Below are positions 7,374-15,276 of a stretch of 64,000 bases of DNA, piece after piece (position 1 is the stretch's first letter; each line of letters opens with the position of its first letter). The position numbers were made by a program, and so were the translations under genes. Source of the stretch: Companilactobacillus musae (GTDB lineage Bacteria > Bacillota > Bacilli > Lactobacillales > Lactobacillaceae); NCBI RefSeq assembly GCF_003967595.1, contig NZ_BIFW01000002.1, positions 248,001 to 312,000 of the forward strand, read 5' to 3'. The notes beneath the pieces are model-generated. The model made no database searches, was not told the origin of the DNA, and saw nothing but the letters and a program-made list of their open reading frames with translations.

Positions 7374-7925
7374 ATGTCACAAGTAACCCAACGAACTGAA
7401 AATTCTATCATCACGGCTATGGTATCTTTATTACAAAAAAAGCCCTTTGAAAAAATCACTGTTGGTGATATTTGTGACGAAGCTCTTATCAATCACAGCA
7501 CTTTTTACCGTTACTTCAATGATAAGTATTCTCTCTTACATGCCGTTTTTTCTTACCTATTAGATGATTTGATAAATAATACTTCTAATGCTAAAACTAT
7601 CGTTTATCAAATTGCCGACTTTATGGAAAAAAATAGCAGTTTCATTCACCATATTTCTCCACAATATCAGACCAAAGCCAATCTCTATCCAGAGTTTAGA
7701 AGTATTTTGCAGGATATTGTCAAAACTAAAAGTAAGGACCCTAACAGTCAAAACGACCCTTTGATCAAAATGATTACTGAATCAGATGCTCCAGAATTAA
7801 TGATCAGTTTTATCGTTGGTGGTCTAATTGGTTTGGTTGAATACCTAGAAGATAATGATTTCAAGGTTTCACGTGAAAAATTCATTGAATTTACAGCCAA
7901 TTTCTTTGCTAAGTGGTCGAATTAA
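7374..7925 (+). CDS. TetR/AcrR family transcriptional regulator
   Basis: The N-terminal 50 residues form a TetR helix-turn-helix (ITAMVSLLQKKPFEKITVGD, then ICDEALINHSTFYRYFNDKY). The C-terminal part is helical and resembles the TetR_C_8 type found in Firmicutes, ending SREKFIEFTANFFAKWSN. The ATG follows TAGGAGGAG and lies ten bases after the deoxyribosyltransferase stop, so the two are likely an operon. The target is unknown; the flanking MFS gene at 8111 and the operon itself are candidates. Terminator 7945-8008 closes the unit. Confidence 0.9.
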   Translation: MSQVTQRTENSIITAMVSLLQKKPFEKITVGDICDEALINHSTFYRYFNDKYSLLHAVFSYLLDDLINNTSNAKTIVYQIADFMEKNSSFIHHISPQYQTKANLYPEFRSILQDIVKTKSKDPNSQNDPLIKMITESDAPELMISFIVGGLIGLVEYLEDNDFKVSREKFIEFTANFFAKWSN

Positions 7926-7944
7926 AAATTTCAAAAATAAAAGA

Positions 7945-8008
7945 CATCTATAATTAAAGAGATAGTTACACACTATGTGTTATCAACTTTAGTATAGATG
8001 CCTTTTTT
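7945..8008 (+). terminator. intrinsic terminator
   Basis: Arms CATCTATA (7945-7952) and TATAGATG (7993-8000), then CC and a run of six T. It ends the deoxyribosyltransferase-TetR unit. Confidence 0.65.
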
Positions 8009-8110
8009 ATTATGAATTTACATAATAATCAAACTAAACTTTTCTCGTAGCGGCATCAATAATTTAGGTTTACACTTGTAATACTATGACTAACTACCGA
8101 GGAGATTTTT

Positions 8111-9289
8111 ATGAAAGCTAAGTCCATAAACAAAAAATGGTTTTTATTGAGTATGATGTTAATTGCCGCCAATTTACGATTACCTATTACTATCATTCCA
8201 CCACTACTCAGTACTATCGAAAAAAATCTTGGAATTCCTAAATCAATGGCCGGCTTAATAACCTCTATTCCTTTAATCACCTTCGCCATTTTCTCGCCTA
8301 TAATCGTTAAAATTGCTAAGAAATTGGGTAATGAATTAACTATTTTTATCTTCTTCATTCTATTAATTATAGGTAGTTATCTAAGAATTATTCCTACTAC
8401 CTGGGCCTTGATGATTGGTACTTTTTTAGCTGGTATTGGTATCGACAGTGGGAATGTTTTAGTGCCCGCTATTATCAAAGATCATTTGCCCAACGAGATT
8501 CCTTTAGGAACTAGTCTTTATACTATGTCAATGTTATTAATTGGAGCCATCGGTACCGCTCTTTCGGGAATATTCATTACTAAAATCAGTCTACAAACTA
8601 CCTTAGCAATCTTATCCTCCGTTGCTATTATTGCCCTAATTTTTTGGATTCCTAGTCTGAAATATAATCAACGCGACGATGATAAAACGAGCAAACCTCA
8701 GCATTACCAAAGCGTTTGGACGCAATCACTTGGTTGGTTAATTACAGCCTTCTTTGGATTTCAATCTCTAGTCTATTATTCATTTATCACTTGGTTACCA
8801 TCGGTTTTAGAAACCCACGGTACTAGTACCATAGTCGCTAGTAATCTACTAACAGTACTTCAACTCAGTGGACTACCCTGTTCTTTTATTGTTCCATTCC
8901 TATCCGTCAAAAAGAATGGTCTGAAAGCTTTATTATCAATGCTTTTCATTGGTTATGCAGTGGCACCACTAGGCTTTTTAATAACCACTAATAGCCTAGT
9001 CTTCTTAACTATTGTGACTGTGATCACTGGATTTGGCTCCGGTTTAGCCTTTAATATGGCCGTTATTTTCTTCACCGAAAAAACCACTAATCCTTATCAA
9101 ACTGCCGAGGTTTCTGGTATGGCTCAATCTGCTGGTTATTTATTAGCAGCAATTGGTCCAGTAATGTTCGGCTTTATCGAAAATCTAGTCGATTCTTGGA
9201 ATTCAATTATTATCATCTTAGCCATCATGTCAGTCCTATTGACAATATCAGGTATTTTAATTGCCCGACACAAACCTATTGCTGAATAA
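8111..9289 (+). CDS. MFS transporter, CynX/NimT-like
   Basis: This 392-residue carrier has twelve predicted membrane segments. The N-terminal ANLRLPITIIPPLLSTIEKN is close to the CynX/NimT pattern (LRxPIT...PPLL). A polar loop of about 25 residues (KYNQRDDDKTSKPQHYQSVW) separates the two halves. Family members include the cyanate transporter CynX and the 2-nitroimidazole exporter NimT, so export or uptake of a small organic anion is plausible. No cyanase gene is adjacent. A GAGGAG site precedes the ATG. It stands alone, between a terminator and the HAD gene. Confidence 0.88.
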   Translation: MKAKSINKKWFLLSMMLIAANLRLPITIIPPLLSTIEKNLGIPKSMAGLITSIPLITFAIFSPIIVKIAKKLGNELTIFIFFILLIIGSYLRIIPTTWALMIGTFLAGIGIDSGNVLVPAIIKDHLPNEIPLGTSLYTMSMLLIGAIGTALSGIFITKISLQTTLAILSSVAIIALIFWIPSLKYNQRDDDKTSKPQHYQSVWTQSLGWLITAFFGFQSLVYYSFITWLPSVLETHGTSTIVASNLLTVLQLSGLPCSFIVPFLSVKKNGLKALLSMLFIGYAVAPLGFLITTNSLVFLTIVTVITGFGSGLAFNMAVIFFTEKTTNPYQTAEVSGMAQSAGYLLAAIGPVMFGFIENLVDSWNSIIIILAIMSVLLTISGILIARHKPIAE

Positions 9290-9374
9290 ACCTATTTGGT
9301 AATATTGGAAATTCACTTTATAATTAAATCATATCTTTGTAAAAACGATTACATTCAATAAGGGGAATTTTATT

Positions 9375-10028
9375 ATGGAAAATTTATTTTTTGACTTCGA
9401 CGGTACTATTGCTGATACCCAAGAGGGTATTATCAACGCCCTCAAATATATGGTTTCTGAACTGAATCTAGAAGATTTAGGAATCGACACTTATAAAAAG
9501 TTCATTGGTCCTTCTCTACCAGATAGCTTAAAAAGATACTATCCCAATATGGCTCAAAGTGACTATCGAACAGCTGTAAAAACTTATCAATCCTTCTATA
9601 ATACTAAAGGCGTTTATCAACTTGAAATTTATCCTGAAATGAAAGAAACTCTGGCTCAATTAAAAAAGACTGGATATAAACTCTACGTTTCCTCAGTCAA
9701 ACCCGAATCTTTGATCAAATTGTTAGTACCCCATTTGAATTTAGACGATTACTTTTCTGGTCTTTATGGTGCATCTGATGATGAAACTACTCGGAATACT
9801 AAAAAAGCTATTTTAGCTTATGGTATGAAAGATGCCCAAGCATCCTCAGCTAATTCACTAATGATTGGCGATCGTATGACCGACATGGAAGGAGGAGTTC
9901 AAAACGGTGTTCATACATTAGGCGTTACGTACGGCTTTGGAGATAATCAAGAATTAGCTGATTATGGTGCTGATTACATAGTCGATAGCGTTACAAGTAT
10001 TCCTGATGGAGTGAAATATTTTGAATAA
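9375..10028 (+). CDS. HAD-family hydrolase (phosphoglycolate phosphatase-like)
   Basis: This 217-residue protein has the HAD motifs: motif I DFDGTIADT at residues 7-15, motif II with a serine-type strand KLYVSSVKPE near residue 100, the motif III lysine (TRNTKKAIL) and motif IV MIGDRMTDMEGG near residue 163. The helical cap lies between motifs I and II, as in Gph/PpaX-type phosphatases. It probably dephosphorylates a small metabolite. The gene ends by overlapping the TTG start of the DUF218 gene by 8 bases. A 16-bp inverted repeat resembling a catabolite-response site (TGTAA-6-TTACA, 9338-9353) lies upstream, but its spacing is not canonical. Confidence 0.9.
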   Translation: MENLFFDFDGTIADTQEGIINALKYMVSELNLEDLGIDTYKKFIGPSLPDSLKRYYPNMAQSDYRTAVKTYQSFYNTKGVYQLEIYPEMKETLAQLKKTGYKLYVSSVKPESLIKLLVPHLNLDDYFSGLYGASDDETTRNTKKAILAYGMKDAQASSANSLMIGDRMTDMEGGVQNGVHTLGVTYGFGDNQELADYGADYIVDSVTSIPDGVKYFE

Positions 10029-10827
10029 TTTTAATAACGAAGACATCAAAAATTTCAATCTCATAGGACAGTTCTGTGGGCCAAGAGATATTTCAAATTT
10101 AGATTCCCATATTCTATTTTCTAAATACCAAATTACACAAGCTGATGTCTTCGTTCTTTTTGGAGGCTCCATTGTATACGGCGTAAATATCTTAGCCCAG
10201 GCAATTCAAAATAATATCGCTAAAAAGTACCTTATCGTTGGCGGTTTTGGTCATACAACAGCTTCTTTAATGCAAACGGCTAAAAAAACATTTCCAGAAT
10301 TACCTGACAATATCACCAGCGAGGCTGAATTGTTTGCTATTATTTTAAAAAATCGTTTCAATTTAAAAGCAGATTTTTTAGAAACTGATTCTACTAACTG
10401 TGGCAATAATATAACTTATCTTTTGGATCTTTTAAAACAGCAGCAGATTGATTTTAAATCAATTATTCTGGCGCAGGACGCTACAATGCAGCGGCGAATG
10501 AGCGCTTGCCTACAGAAATATGTTTCCTCAGAAATAAAAATCATTAACTATGCTACCTATCAAACAAATTTGAAATTAAAATCAAATGAATTAACTTTTG
10601 ATCACGACTATTTAGGCATGTGGTCGCCACAACGATATCAAACCTTACTGATGGGTGAAATGTCTAGGCTCACAGATAATCAATCTGGTTACGGTCCTAA
10701 TGGAAAGAATTTTATTGTCCATGTTAATATTCCTGACGATGTTCAAAAAGCTTACTGCTCCCTAAAGCAAAAATACCCTAATATAAGCCGGCCTAGCAAC
10801 GTTTTATATTCTTCTAAAAAAAATTAA
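10021..10827 (+). CDS. DUF218/YdcF family protein
   Basis: This 268-residue protein starts at TTG 10021, overlapping the HAD stop, so translation is probably coupled. The DUF218 (ElyC/SanA/YdcF) pattern is present. ADVFVLFGGSIVYG holds the first strand and loop, KKYLIVGGFGHTT and SEAELFAIIL follow, and LETDSTNCGNNITYLLDLL and KSIILAQDATMQRRM complete the core. YdcF-like proteins bind S-adenosylmethionine or nucleotides in some cases, while other members act in envelope synthesis. This one has no signal peptide or membrane helix and so is cytoplasmic like YdcF. Its biochemical role is unknown. Confidence 0.85.
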   Translation: MNNFNNEDIKNFNLIGQFCGPRDISNLDSHILFSKYQITQADVFVLFGGSIVYGVNILAQAIQNNIAKKYLIVGGFGHTTASLMQTAKKTFPELPDNITSEAELFAIILKNRFNLKADFLETDSTNCGNNITYLLDLLKQQQIDFKSIILAQDATMQRRMSACLQKYVSSEIKIINYATYQTNLKLKSNELTFDHDYLGMWSPQRYQTLLMGEMSRLTDNQSGYGPNGKNFIVHVNIPDDVQKAYCSLKQKYPNISRPSNVLYSSKKN

Positions 10828-10941
10828 ACTTTCCCCTTGCTATGAAACGGGTTCGATAATATATCATACTTTGTGTAGAGAAGTTAAGACATGTCGAATC
10901 ACTTCGTTGAATTTATAAAAAATGCAAGGGAGATAACTATT

Positions 10942-11391
10942 ATGTTTAAAATTTTTAGAAAAAATCACACTACTGCTAATGTCGAATTGTCAGATAACAA
11001 TCAATTGAATGCTTTAAAACTAGCCGCTCAAAAAACTGCTGAAGAATTCAATGTCGATGAACAAAACATTCAAAGTAGCATCTTTGCTAGTGCTGCTGCT
11101 GGTAATACTATTATCGAAAATCGTGCCGTCTTTATGTTCGCTACAAGCGATAAAAAGAGCCGCGTCCACACGATGATGTTGACCTTCAAAAATCCAGTAG
11201 CTTGGGGTAATGACAAGGTTCCCGTTGATTACTTAATTGTTGGCATGTTCCCAGACAGTTCTGATCAAAATACTGTTGATGCAGTTACTGAAAAAGTTAC
11301 TAATATCATGCATGACAAAGCTGCTCAACTAGACGATATTAAGTTTAATGACAGCGAATTAAATAAACTAAATCAATCATTTACAAATTAA
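10942..11391 (+). CDS. Hypothetical protein with remote PTS EIIA-like pattern
   Basis: The start is placed at ATG 10942 (MFKIFRKNHT) because AAGGGAG lies nine bases upstream; an in-frame ATG at 10891 has no ribosome site. The 149-residue product has an N-terminal helical part (NALKLAAQKTAEEFNVDE). A segment follows whose spacing recalls PTS fructose/mannitol EIIA domains: VHTMMLTFKNPVAWGNDKVP, then VDYLIVGMFPDSSDQ. The phosphorylated histidine expected in the preceding strand is absent. I do not claim a PTS function; the similarity is a visual impression. The gene stands alone and is followed by the second copy of the 80-bp hairpin repeat. Confidence 0.6.
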   Translation: MFKIFRKNHTTANVELSDNNQLNALKLAAQKTAEEFNVDEQNIQSSIFASAAAGNTIIENRAVFMFATSDKKSRVHTMMLTFKNPVAWGNDKVPVDYLIVGMFPDSSDQNTVDAVTEKVTNIMHDKAAQLDDIKFNDSELNKLNQSFTN

Positions 11392-11411
11392 ATATTATTT
11401 TCATATCCAGA

Positions 11412-11490
11412 TAAAAAGAAGAACAATGTCTATTAGTTTCAGGTAATCTTACTACTTTGAATGCTTAATAGGCACTGTTCTTTTTTAGTT
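11412..11490. repeat. 80-bp hairpin repeat, copy 2 (inverted)
   Basis: This is the reverse complement of 5207-5288, with a few substitutions and a small gap in the loop. It again pairs into a long stem flanked by A and T runs and sits directly after a gene stop (11391). The two copies lie about 6.1 kb apart in opposite orientation. Confidence 0.75.
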
Positions 11491-11633
11491 AAAAACTTAG
11501 AATTTGAAAAAAGGATCAAATCTAATTAACGACTTTTTCTATCTTCAAGACTTGTTAACAAAATATTCCTGTGCTATTATACGTTCAAGCAAAATAAATG
11601 ACGTCAGTGAGCGTCAATTTTGGAGGGAATAAA

Positions 11634-12845
11634 ATGAAAATAGTAACAAAATCGAACCAGCTAGATAGCTACCAAGCTAAAGTGGTTGCTTCCACAGCGT
11701 CAGGATTTGGATTGGAAAATATGGATGTCATGTTCTTGTCATTCGCTCTTTCATCTATTATCGCTGAATTGCATTTAAGTGGAACACAAGCGGGACTTAT
11801 CTCCACAATCACAAATATTGGTATGTTATTAGGTGGTATTTTTTTTGGAATTTTAGCCGATAAAATCGGTCGTATCAAAACTTTTAGTCATACAATCTTT
11901 ATCTTTGCTTTCGCCACGGCAGCAATGTTTTTTGCTCATAGCCTAACGGCAATCTATCTTTGTCGTTTTATTGCAGGTATCGGTGCCGGTGGTGAATATG
12001 GCATTGGAATGACAGTCTTAGCAGAGAGTTTTTCTAAAGAAAAACTTGGTCGTGTATCATCATGGGTCGGTATGGCTGGACAAATTGGTGCCATCTTAGC
12101 ATCGCTATTGGCAGCATTGATCTTACCAACCCTTGGTTGGCACGCTTTGTTCTTGTTTGGTGTCATCCCAGTAGTCATTACCTTCTTCATCAGAAGACAT
12201 TTAAGAGAAAGTACTGCTTTCACAAATTCCTCCCAAAAGAAACATGGTAATATCAAGCAACTATTTGCCACACCAAAAATTGCTTATCAAACTATTGCTT
12301 TAATGATCATGGCAGTTGTTCAAATCGCTGGTTACTTTGGTCTAATGAATTGGTTACCAACTATTATGCAAAAGCAATTGAACCTAACAGTCGGAGCCTC
12401 AACTTGGATGATTGCTACTATCCTTGGTATGTGTGCTGGAATGTTAACTTTCGGCTGGATTCTCGATAATCTAGGACCAAGACTTGCCTTCGGAATCTTC
12501 TTAACTGCTTCAGCTATCGGTGTTTATATCTTAACTTTACCCAGCAACGTTTGGTCTTTGATCATCGTCGGCGCAGTTGTCGGTTATTTCTCAAATGGTA
12601 TGTTCGCGGGATTCGGAGCCATTGTCAGTCGTCTTTATCCAACTGAAGTCAGAGCTACTGCTAACAACGTTATCATGAATGTTGGTCGTTGTATCGGTGG
12701 ATTCTCCAGTTTAGCTATTGGTTTCATCTTGGATCACTACAACATTATGACCGTAATGGTCTTTATTTCAACACTTTACATCATCAGTCTTTTGGTCATG
12801 TTAACTGTTACTAATCTTAAAGCTGCAAATTATAAAAACATCTAA
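11634..12845 (+). CDS. MFS transporter (AAHS/sugar-porter-like)
   Basis: Start at ATG 11634 (MKIVTKSNQL) behind TTGGAGGGAA; an ATG 12 codons upstream would bury that site. The 403-residue carrier has twelve membrane segments. The MFS signature DKIGRIKT lies between helices 2 and 3, the RFIAGIGAGGEYGIGMTVLA motif is in helix 4, and RLYPTEVRATANNV follows helix 10. That last pattern is typical of the aromatic-acid/nicotinate (AAHS, NiaP) and sugar porter groups. Substrate cannot be fixed. The MarR gene downstream could regulate it, although a terminator lies between them. Confidence 0.88.
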   Translation: MKIVTKSNQLDSYQAKVVASTASGFGLENMDVMFLSFALSSIIAELHLSGTQAGLISTITNIGMLLGGIFFGILADKIGRIKTFSHTIFIFAFATAAMFFAHSLTAIYLCRFIAGIGAGGEYGIGMTVLAESFSKEKLGRVSSWVGMAGQIGAILASLLAALILPTLGWHALFLFGVIPVVITFFIRRHLRESTAFTNSSQKKHGNIKQLFATPKIAYQTIALMIMAVVQIAGYFGLMNWLPTIMQKQLNLTVGASTWMIATILGMCAGMLTFGWILDNLGPRLAFGIFLTASAIGVYILTLPSNVWSLIIVGAVVGYFSNGMFAGFGAIVSRLYPTEVRATANNVIMNVGRCIGGFSSLAIGFILDHYNIMTVMVFISTLYIISLLVMLTVTNLKAANYKNI

Positions 12846-12866
12846 ATTTTTCTTGAATTATAAAAG

Positions 12867-12932
12867 AGCATTCATTTAGAAAATGATATGGCATTTTTCA
12901 GTATCGTTCACTCTAACATGGATGCTTTTTTA
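12867..12932 (+). terminator. intrinsic terminator after MFS gene
   Basis: Arms AGCATTCAT (12867-12875) and ATGGATGCT (12918-12926), followed by TTTTTT. The long loop weakens it somewhat. Confidence 0.5.
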
Positions 12933-12944
12933 TATATTCTCGAA

Positions 12945-12979
12945 ATTATAGTGGACAAAGTCCACTATAATGCTATAAT
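12945..12979 (+). promoter_or_regulatory. MarR promoter with perfect operator
   Basis: ATTATAGTGGAC (12945-12956), spacer AAA, and GTCCACTATAAT (12960-12971) form a perfect 12-bp inverted repeat. It covers a -35-like TGGACA (12952-12957), which is 16 bases from the -10 TATAAT (12974-12979). This position fits autorepression of the downstream marR gene. Confidence 0.75.
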
Positions 12980-13010
12980 AATTTTTATTAACTCTCGGAG
13001 GAAATACATT

Positions 13011-13445
13011 TTGTTCAATCAAACCGAAATCTCTTCGATCCGTAATTTTAACCGTGACTATACTAAATTACTTGGGATTCTAAATAAAAAAGTTCTCGGA
13101 ACACCACTCAGTTGGACCGAGGGACGTGTCATTTTAGAAATCTCCTTTAACCACGATAAAACTCCAATTGAAGTGGCTAATAGTCTTAATCTGGATAAAA
13201 GTTACACCAGTCGTATCATTAAACGCTTTGAAAAAAATGAACTCCTGACCAAGTCACCTTCAGCAACAGATTCTCGCTCGGTTCAATTACATTTAACTTC
13301 TAAAGGCCTTGCGCTTGTTAAAGAATTAGATGAACGCTCTGATCAACAGATCAAAGACCTTCTTGGCAATTTATCCGACCTTGAACAGAAAAAGTTTTAT
13401 CAGGCAATGTCAACAATAGACACATTGCTCTTTAACAGAAAGTAG
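13011..13445 (+). CDS. MarR family transcriptional regulator
   Basis: The start is the TTG at 13011 (MFNQTEISSI) behind CGGAGGAAA. A longer frame upstream would run through the promoter and operator and can be discarded. The 144-residue protein has the MarR fold. LSWTEGRVILEISFNHDKTP leads into the helix-turn-helix (IEVANSLNLDKSYTSRIIKR), and the wing has the DSRSVQLHLTSKGLALV pattern. A GNAT gene follows at 9 bases and is probably co-transcribed. In several MarR-GNAT fusions and pairs the two functions are linked, so a small-molecule response is possible. The perfect inverted repeat in its promoter argues for self-control. Confidence 0.9.
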   Translation: MFNQTEISSIRNFNRDYTKLLGILNKKVLGTPLSWTEGRVILEISFNHDKTPIEVANSLNLDKSYTSRIIKRFEKNELLTKSPSATDSRSVQLHLTSKGLALVKELDERSDQQIKDLLGNLSDLEQKKFYQAMSTIDTLLFNRK

Positions 13446-13454
13446 GCCTTTATT

Positions 13455-13883
13455 ATGTGGCAAGTAAAACGATTTTCAGAATTATCTACTAAGGAGCTTT
13501 TTGACATTTTTTATTTAAGAACCAAAATATTTGTCGTGGATCAAAAACGGATTTATCAAGAAGTCGATGAACACGACCCTGAAGCTATTCATATTTTTGA
13601 TATAATTGACGGCAAAGTTGCGGCCTACGCTCGAATTTTTCCACAAAATAACAATGTAACTTTTGGCAGAGTCGTCACTGATCCACAATACCGGGGATTA
13701 GGGCTTGGAAATGAATTAATGAAATACATCCTATCTACCATTCAAAAAAATTATCCAAATCAACTAATTGAAATAGAAGCTCAAGTTCAAGTTGAGGGAT
13801 TCTATAAAAAATTTGGTTTTCAAACTCACGGCGAACCATTTCTATTCAACCACACCCCTCATCTTAAAATGACAAAAATTTAG
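13455..13883 (+). CDS. GNAT family N-acetyltransferase, ElaA-like
   Basis: The 142-residue protein matches ElaA-type GNATs. The N-terminal ELFDIFYLRTKIFVVDQKRI is followed by YQEVDEHDPEA, and the acetyl-CoA loop is VTDPQYRGLGLGNELMKYIL. The C-terminal FYKKFGFQTHGEPF pattern is also typical. It lies 9 bases after the MarR stop with only a weak ribosome site, so coupled translation is likely. Its stop codon overlaps that of the convergent Nudix gene by four bases. The acceptor substrate is unknown. Confidence 0.9.
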   Translation: MWQVKRFSELSTKELFDIFYLRTKIFVVDQKRIYQEVDEHDPEAIHIFDIIDGKVAAYARIFPQNNNVTFGRVVTDPQYRGLGLGNELMKYILSTIQKNYPNQLIEIEAQVQVEGFYKKFGFQTHGEPFLFNHTPHLKMTKI

Positions 13884-14365
13884 TCTAAAACACTCCAGTG
13901 AACATATTTAGTGTCTGTTACTACGAATTCATTAAGCAAAATGAATTCTTTAGCCTTCAAAACTAAAGGTGAACTATTCTCCAAATTCAAATCTTCAATA
14001 TCAATCCAAATAACACCTGTATCCAAATTAACAAATTGTTTTTCTGAAGTTATGGGGACACCCAAATAATCAACAATCTGATAAAATGTACAGACATGTT
14101 TTCTCCAATCATAATTTTGATATTGCCAAGGATAACTAAAACTAACCGTCCCTAACTGTTTAGCTTCTAGTACTTGCAATCCAGTTGTTTTACTCACTTT
14201 TTTTACCATCGTGTCATATGATGATTTACCATCATCTAATTTTCCTCCTGGCAAATCAAAACGATTTTTATATGGACCAGTACTATTTTTAGTAACTAAC
14301 AATTTATTACTAGCAGCAATAATACCATATACTCCAAAATCAACGTGAATTTCTTTATGCCACAT
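13880..14365 (-). CDS. Nudix-fold protein with degenerate Nudix box
   Basis: This 161-residue protein has the general Nudix layout: HVDFGVYGIIAASNKLLVTK, then FDLPGGKLDDGKSSYDTMVK. The catalytic box is broken. The family pattern GxxxxxExxxxxxxREUxEExGU becomes G41...K47, KK at 55-56 and K59-T60, so all the metal-binding glutamates are missing although the loop-helix-loop length is preserved. It is probably a Nudix-fold binding protein rather than a pyrophosphatase, or it uses another site. The ATG follows GAGG and AAGGA motifs. It is convergent with the GNAT gene, and their stop codons overlap. Confidence 0.8.
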   Translation of the reverse strand: MWHKEIHVDFGVYGIIAASNKLLVTKNSTGPYKNRFDLPGGKLDDGKSSYDTMVKKVSKTTGLQVLEAKQLGTVSFSYPWQYQNYDWRKHVCTFYQIVDYLGVPITSEKQFVNLDTGVIWIDIEDLNLENSSPLVLKAKEFILLNEFVVTDTKYVHWSVLD

Positions 14366-14395
14366 TATTCCTTTACCTCATTTTAATACTGAATA

Positions 14396-14429
14396 AAAAA
14401 AGCCCTTAGAATTTATTCTAAGAGCTTTT
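14396..14429 (-). terminator. intrinsic terminator after M50-like gene
   Basis: On the minus strand AGCTCTTAGAA pairs with TTCTAAGGGCT and is followed by a long T-run. It ends the gene at 14439-15239 before the Nudix gene. Confidence 0.75.
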
Positions 14430-14438
14430 TGCCTATTT

Positions 14439-15239
14439 TTAAATAAAATTGAATATTCCTAAGATCTTAATGACAATCATTGCCAATACAATACTAATAA
14501 TTGCATGAAACATGAAGAGAACTGAAAAAGCGATAAAATAAACTGACCCACTAATAACAGCAACTCTAATGTTCAAAACGTATAAAACAGACCCTAGAAC
14601 AATCAAAACAACTATCCACGGTAAAATACCCTTATTAACAGTCATAAAGTCATTACGGCTTAAATCATAGCCTGTACTGGCAATCATAATAGTTAATACT
14701 ATGTAAAGAACAATCATTCCTAATGAAGCATTAGCAAAACTAGATTTCAAATTATCTAAAACGGACTCAAAAATCATCCTAACAGATAAAGTGGTATTGA
14801 TATCTAAACTTTGATTCAAAGAAGTTATGCTAAACTGTGCTTTCAACAAATACTTTTGTAATAAATATAAAGTTAAAGAGCACATATAATAAGGTGCCAA
14901 CCCAATAAAAAAATTGCCTAACATTTGATAAACGTTTCGATCATTCCAACGATGATCAACTGAGCCTAAAGACCCTGACTGGCGATAATTCAAATTCAAC
15001 AACTGTACATGCGTAACTTGATGTCCGAAAAGATAAGCAAAAATAGCGTGTCCTAACTCATGAATTATCACACCCAGGCCACCTACGATCAATTGACTAC
15101 TATTGCCTAAACTATCTACTAAAATAATTTTCGACAAATGACCTAACCATGAAGTTATCAATGAGGTAAAATATGGCACTAATGTAAATATGACCACAAA
15201 TGTTATTACAAAGCCAAAGTAACTATCCCACACAGCCAT
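14439..15239 (-). CDS. M50-like membrane metalloprotease family protein
   Basis: This 266-residue polytopic protein carries HELGHAIFAYLFGH near residue 62, a canonical HExxH zinc motif set in a hydrophobic helix, as in M50B-type site-2 proteases. About seven hydrophobic segments are visible. The second ligand motif of site-2 proteases (NxxPxxxLDG) is not evident; a loosely placed GNFFIGLAPYY segment is the nearest equivalent. The family is usually described as M50 family metallopeptidase-like and its substrates are unknown. A GAAGGAGCG site directly precedes the ATG. It lies next to, but is not overlapped by, the AI-2E exporter gene transcribed the same way. Confidence 0.75.
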   Translation of the reverse strand: MAVWDSYFGFVITFVVIFTLVPYFTSLITSWLGHLSKIILVDSLGNSSQLIVGGLGVIIHELGHAIFAYLFGHQVTHVQLLNLNYRQSGSLGSVDHRWNDRNVYQMLGNFFIGLAPYYMCSLTLYLLQKYLLKAQFSITSLNQSLDINTTLSVRMIFESVLDNLKSSFANASLGMIVLYIVLTIMIASTGYDLSRNDFMTVNKGILPWIVVLIVLGSVLYVLNIRVAVISGSVYFIAFSVLFMFHAIISIVLAMIVIKILGIFNFI

Positions 15240-15276
15240 CGCTCCTTCATAATTTTGTCAATTATAACATTGAAAT

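Noticed and set aside
9338-9353. TGTAA-6-TTACA inverted repeat upstream of the HAD gene as a catabolite-response site
   Set aside because: The spacing between arms is six instead of four bases; only a shifted reading gives a near match, so no claim is made beyond a note.
11954-12271. 105-codon ORF antisense to the MFS gene
   Set aside because: Shadow of the coding strand, with no ribosome site or recognisable motif.
12888-13010. N-terminal extension of the MarR gene starting at an ATG
   Set aside because: The extension covers the promoter and perfect operator, and a TTG with a strong GGAGG site lies downstream.
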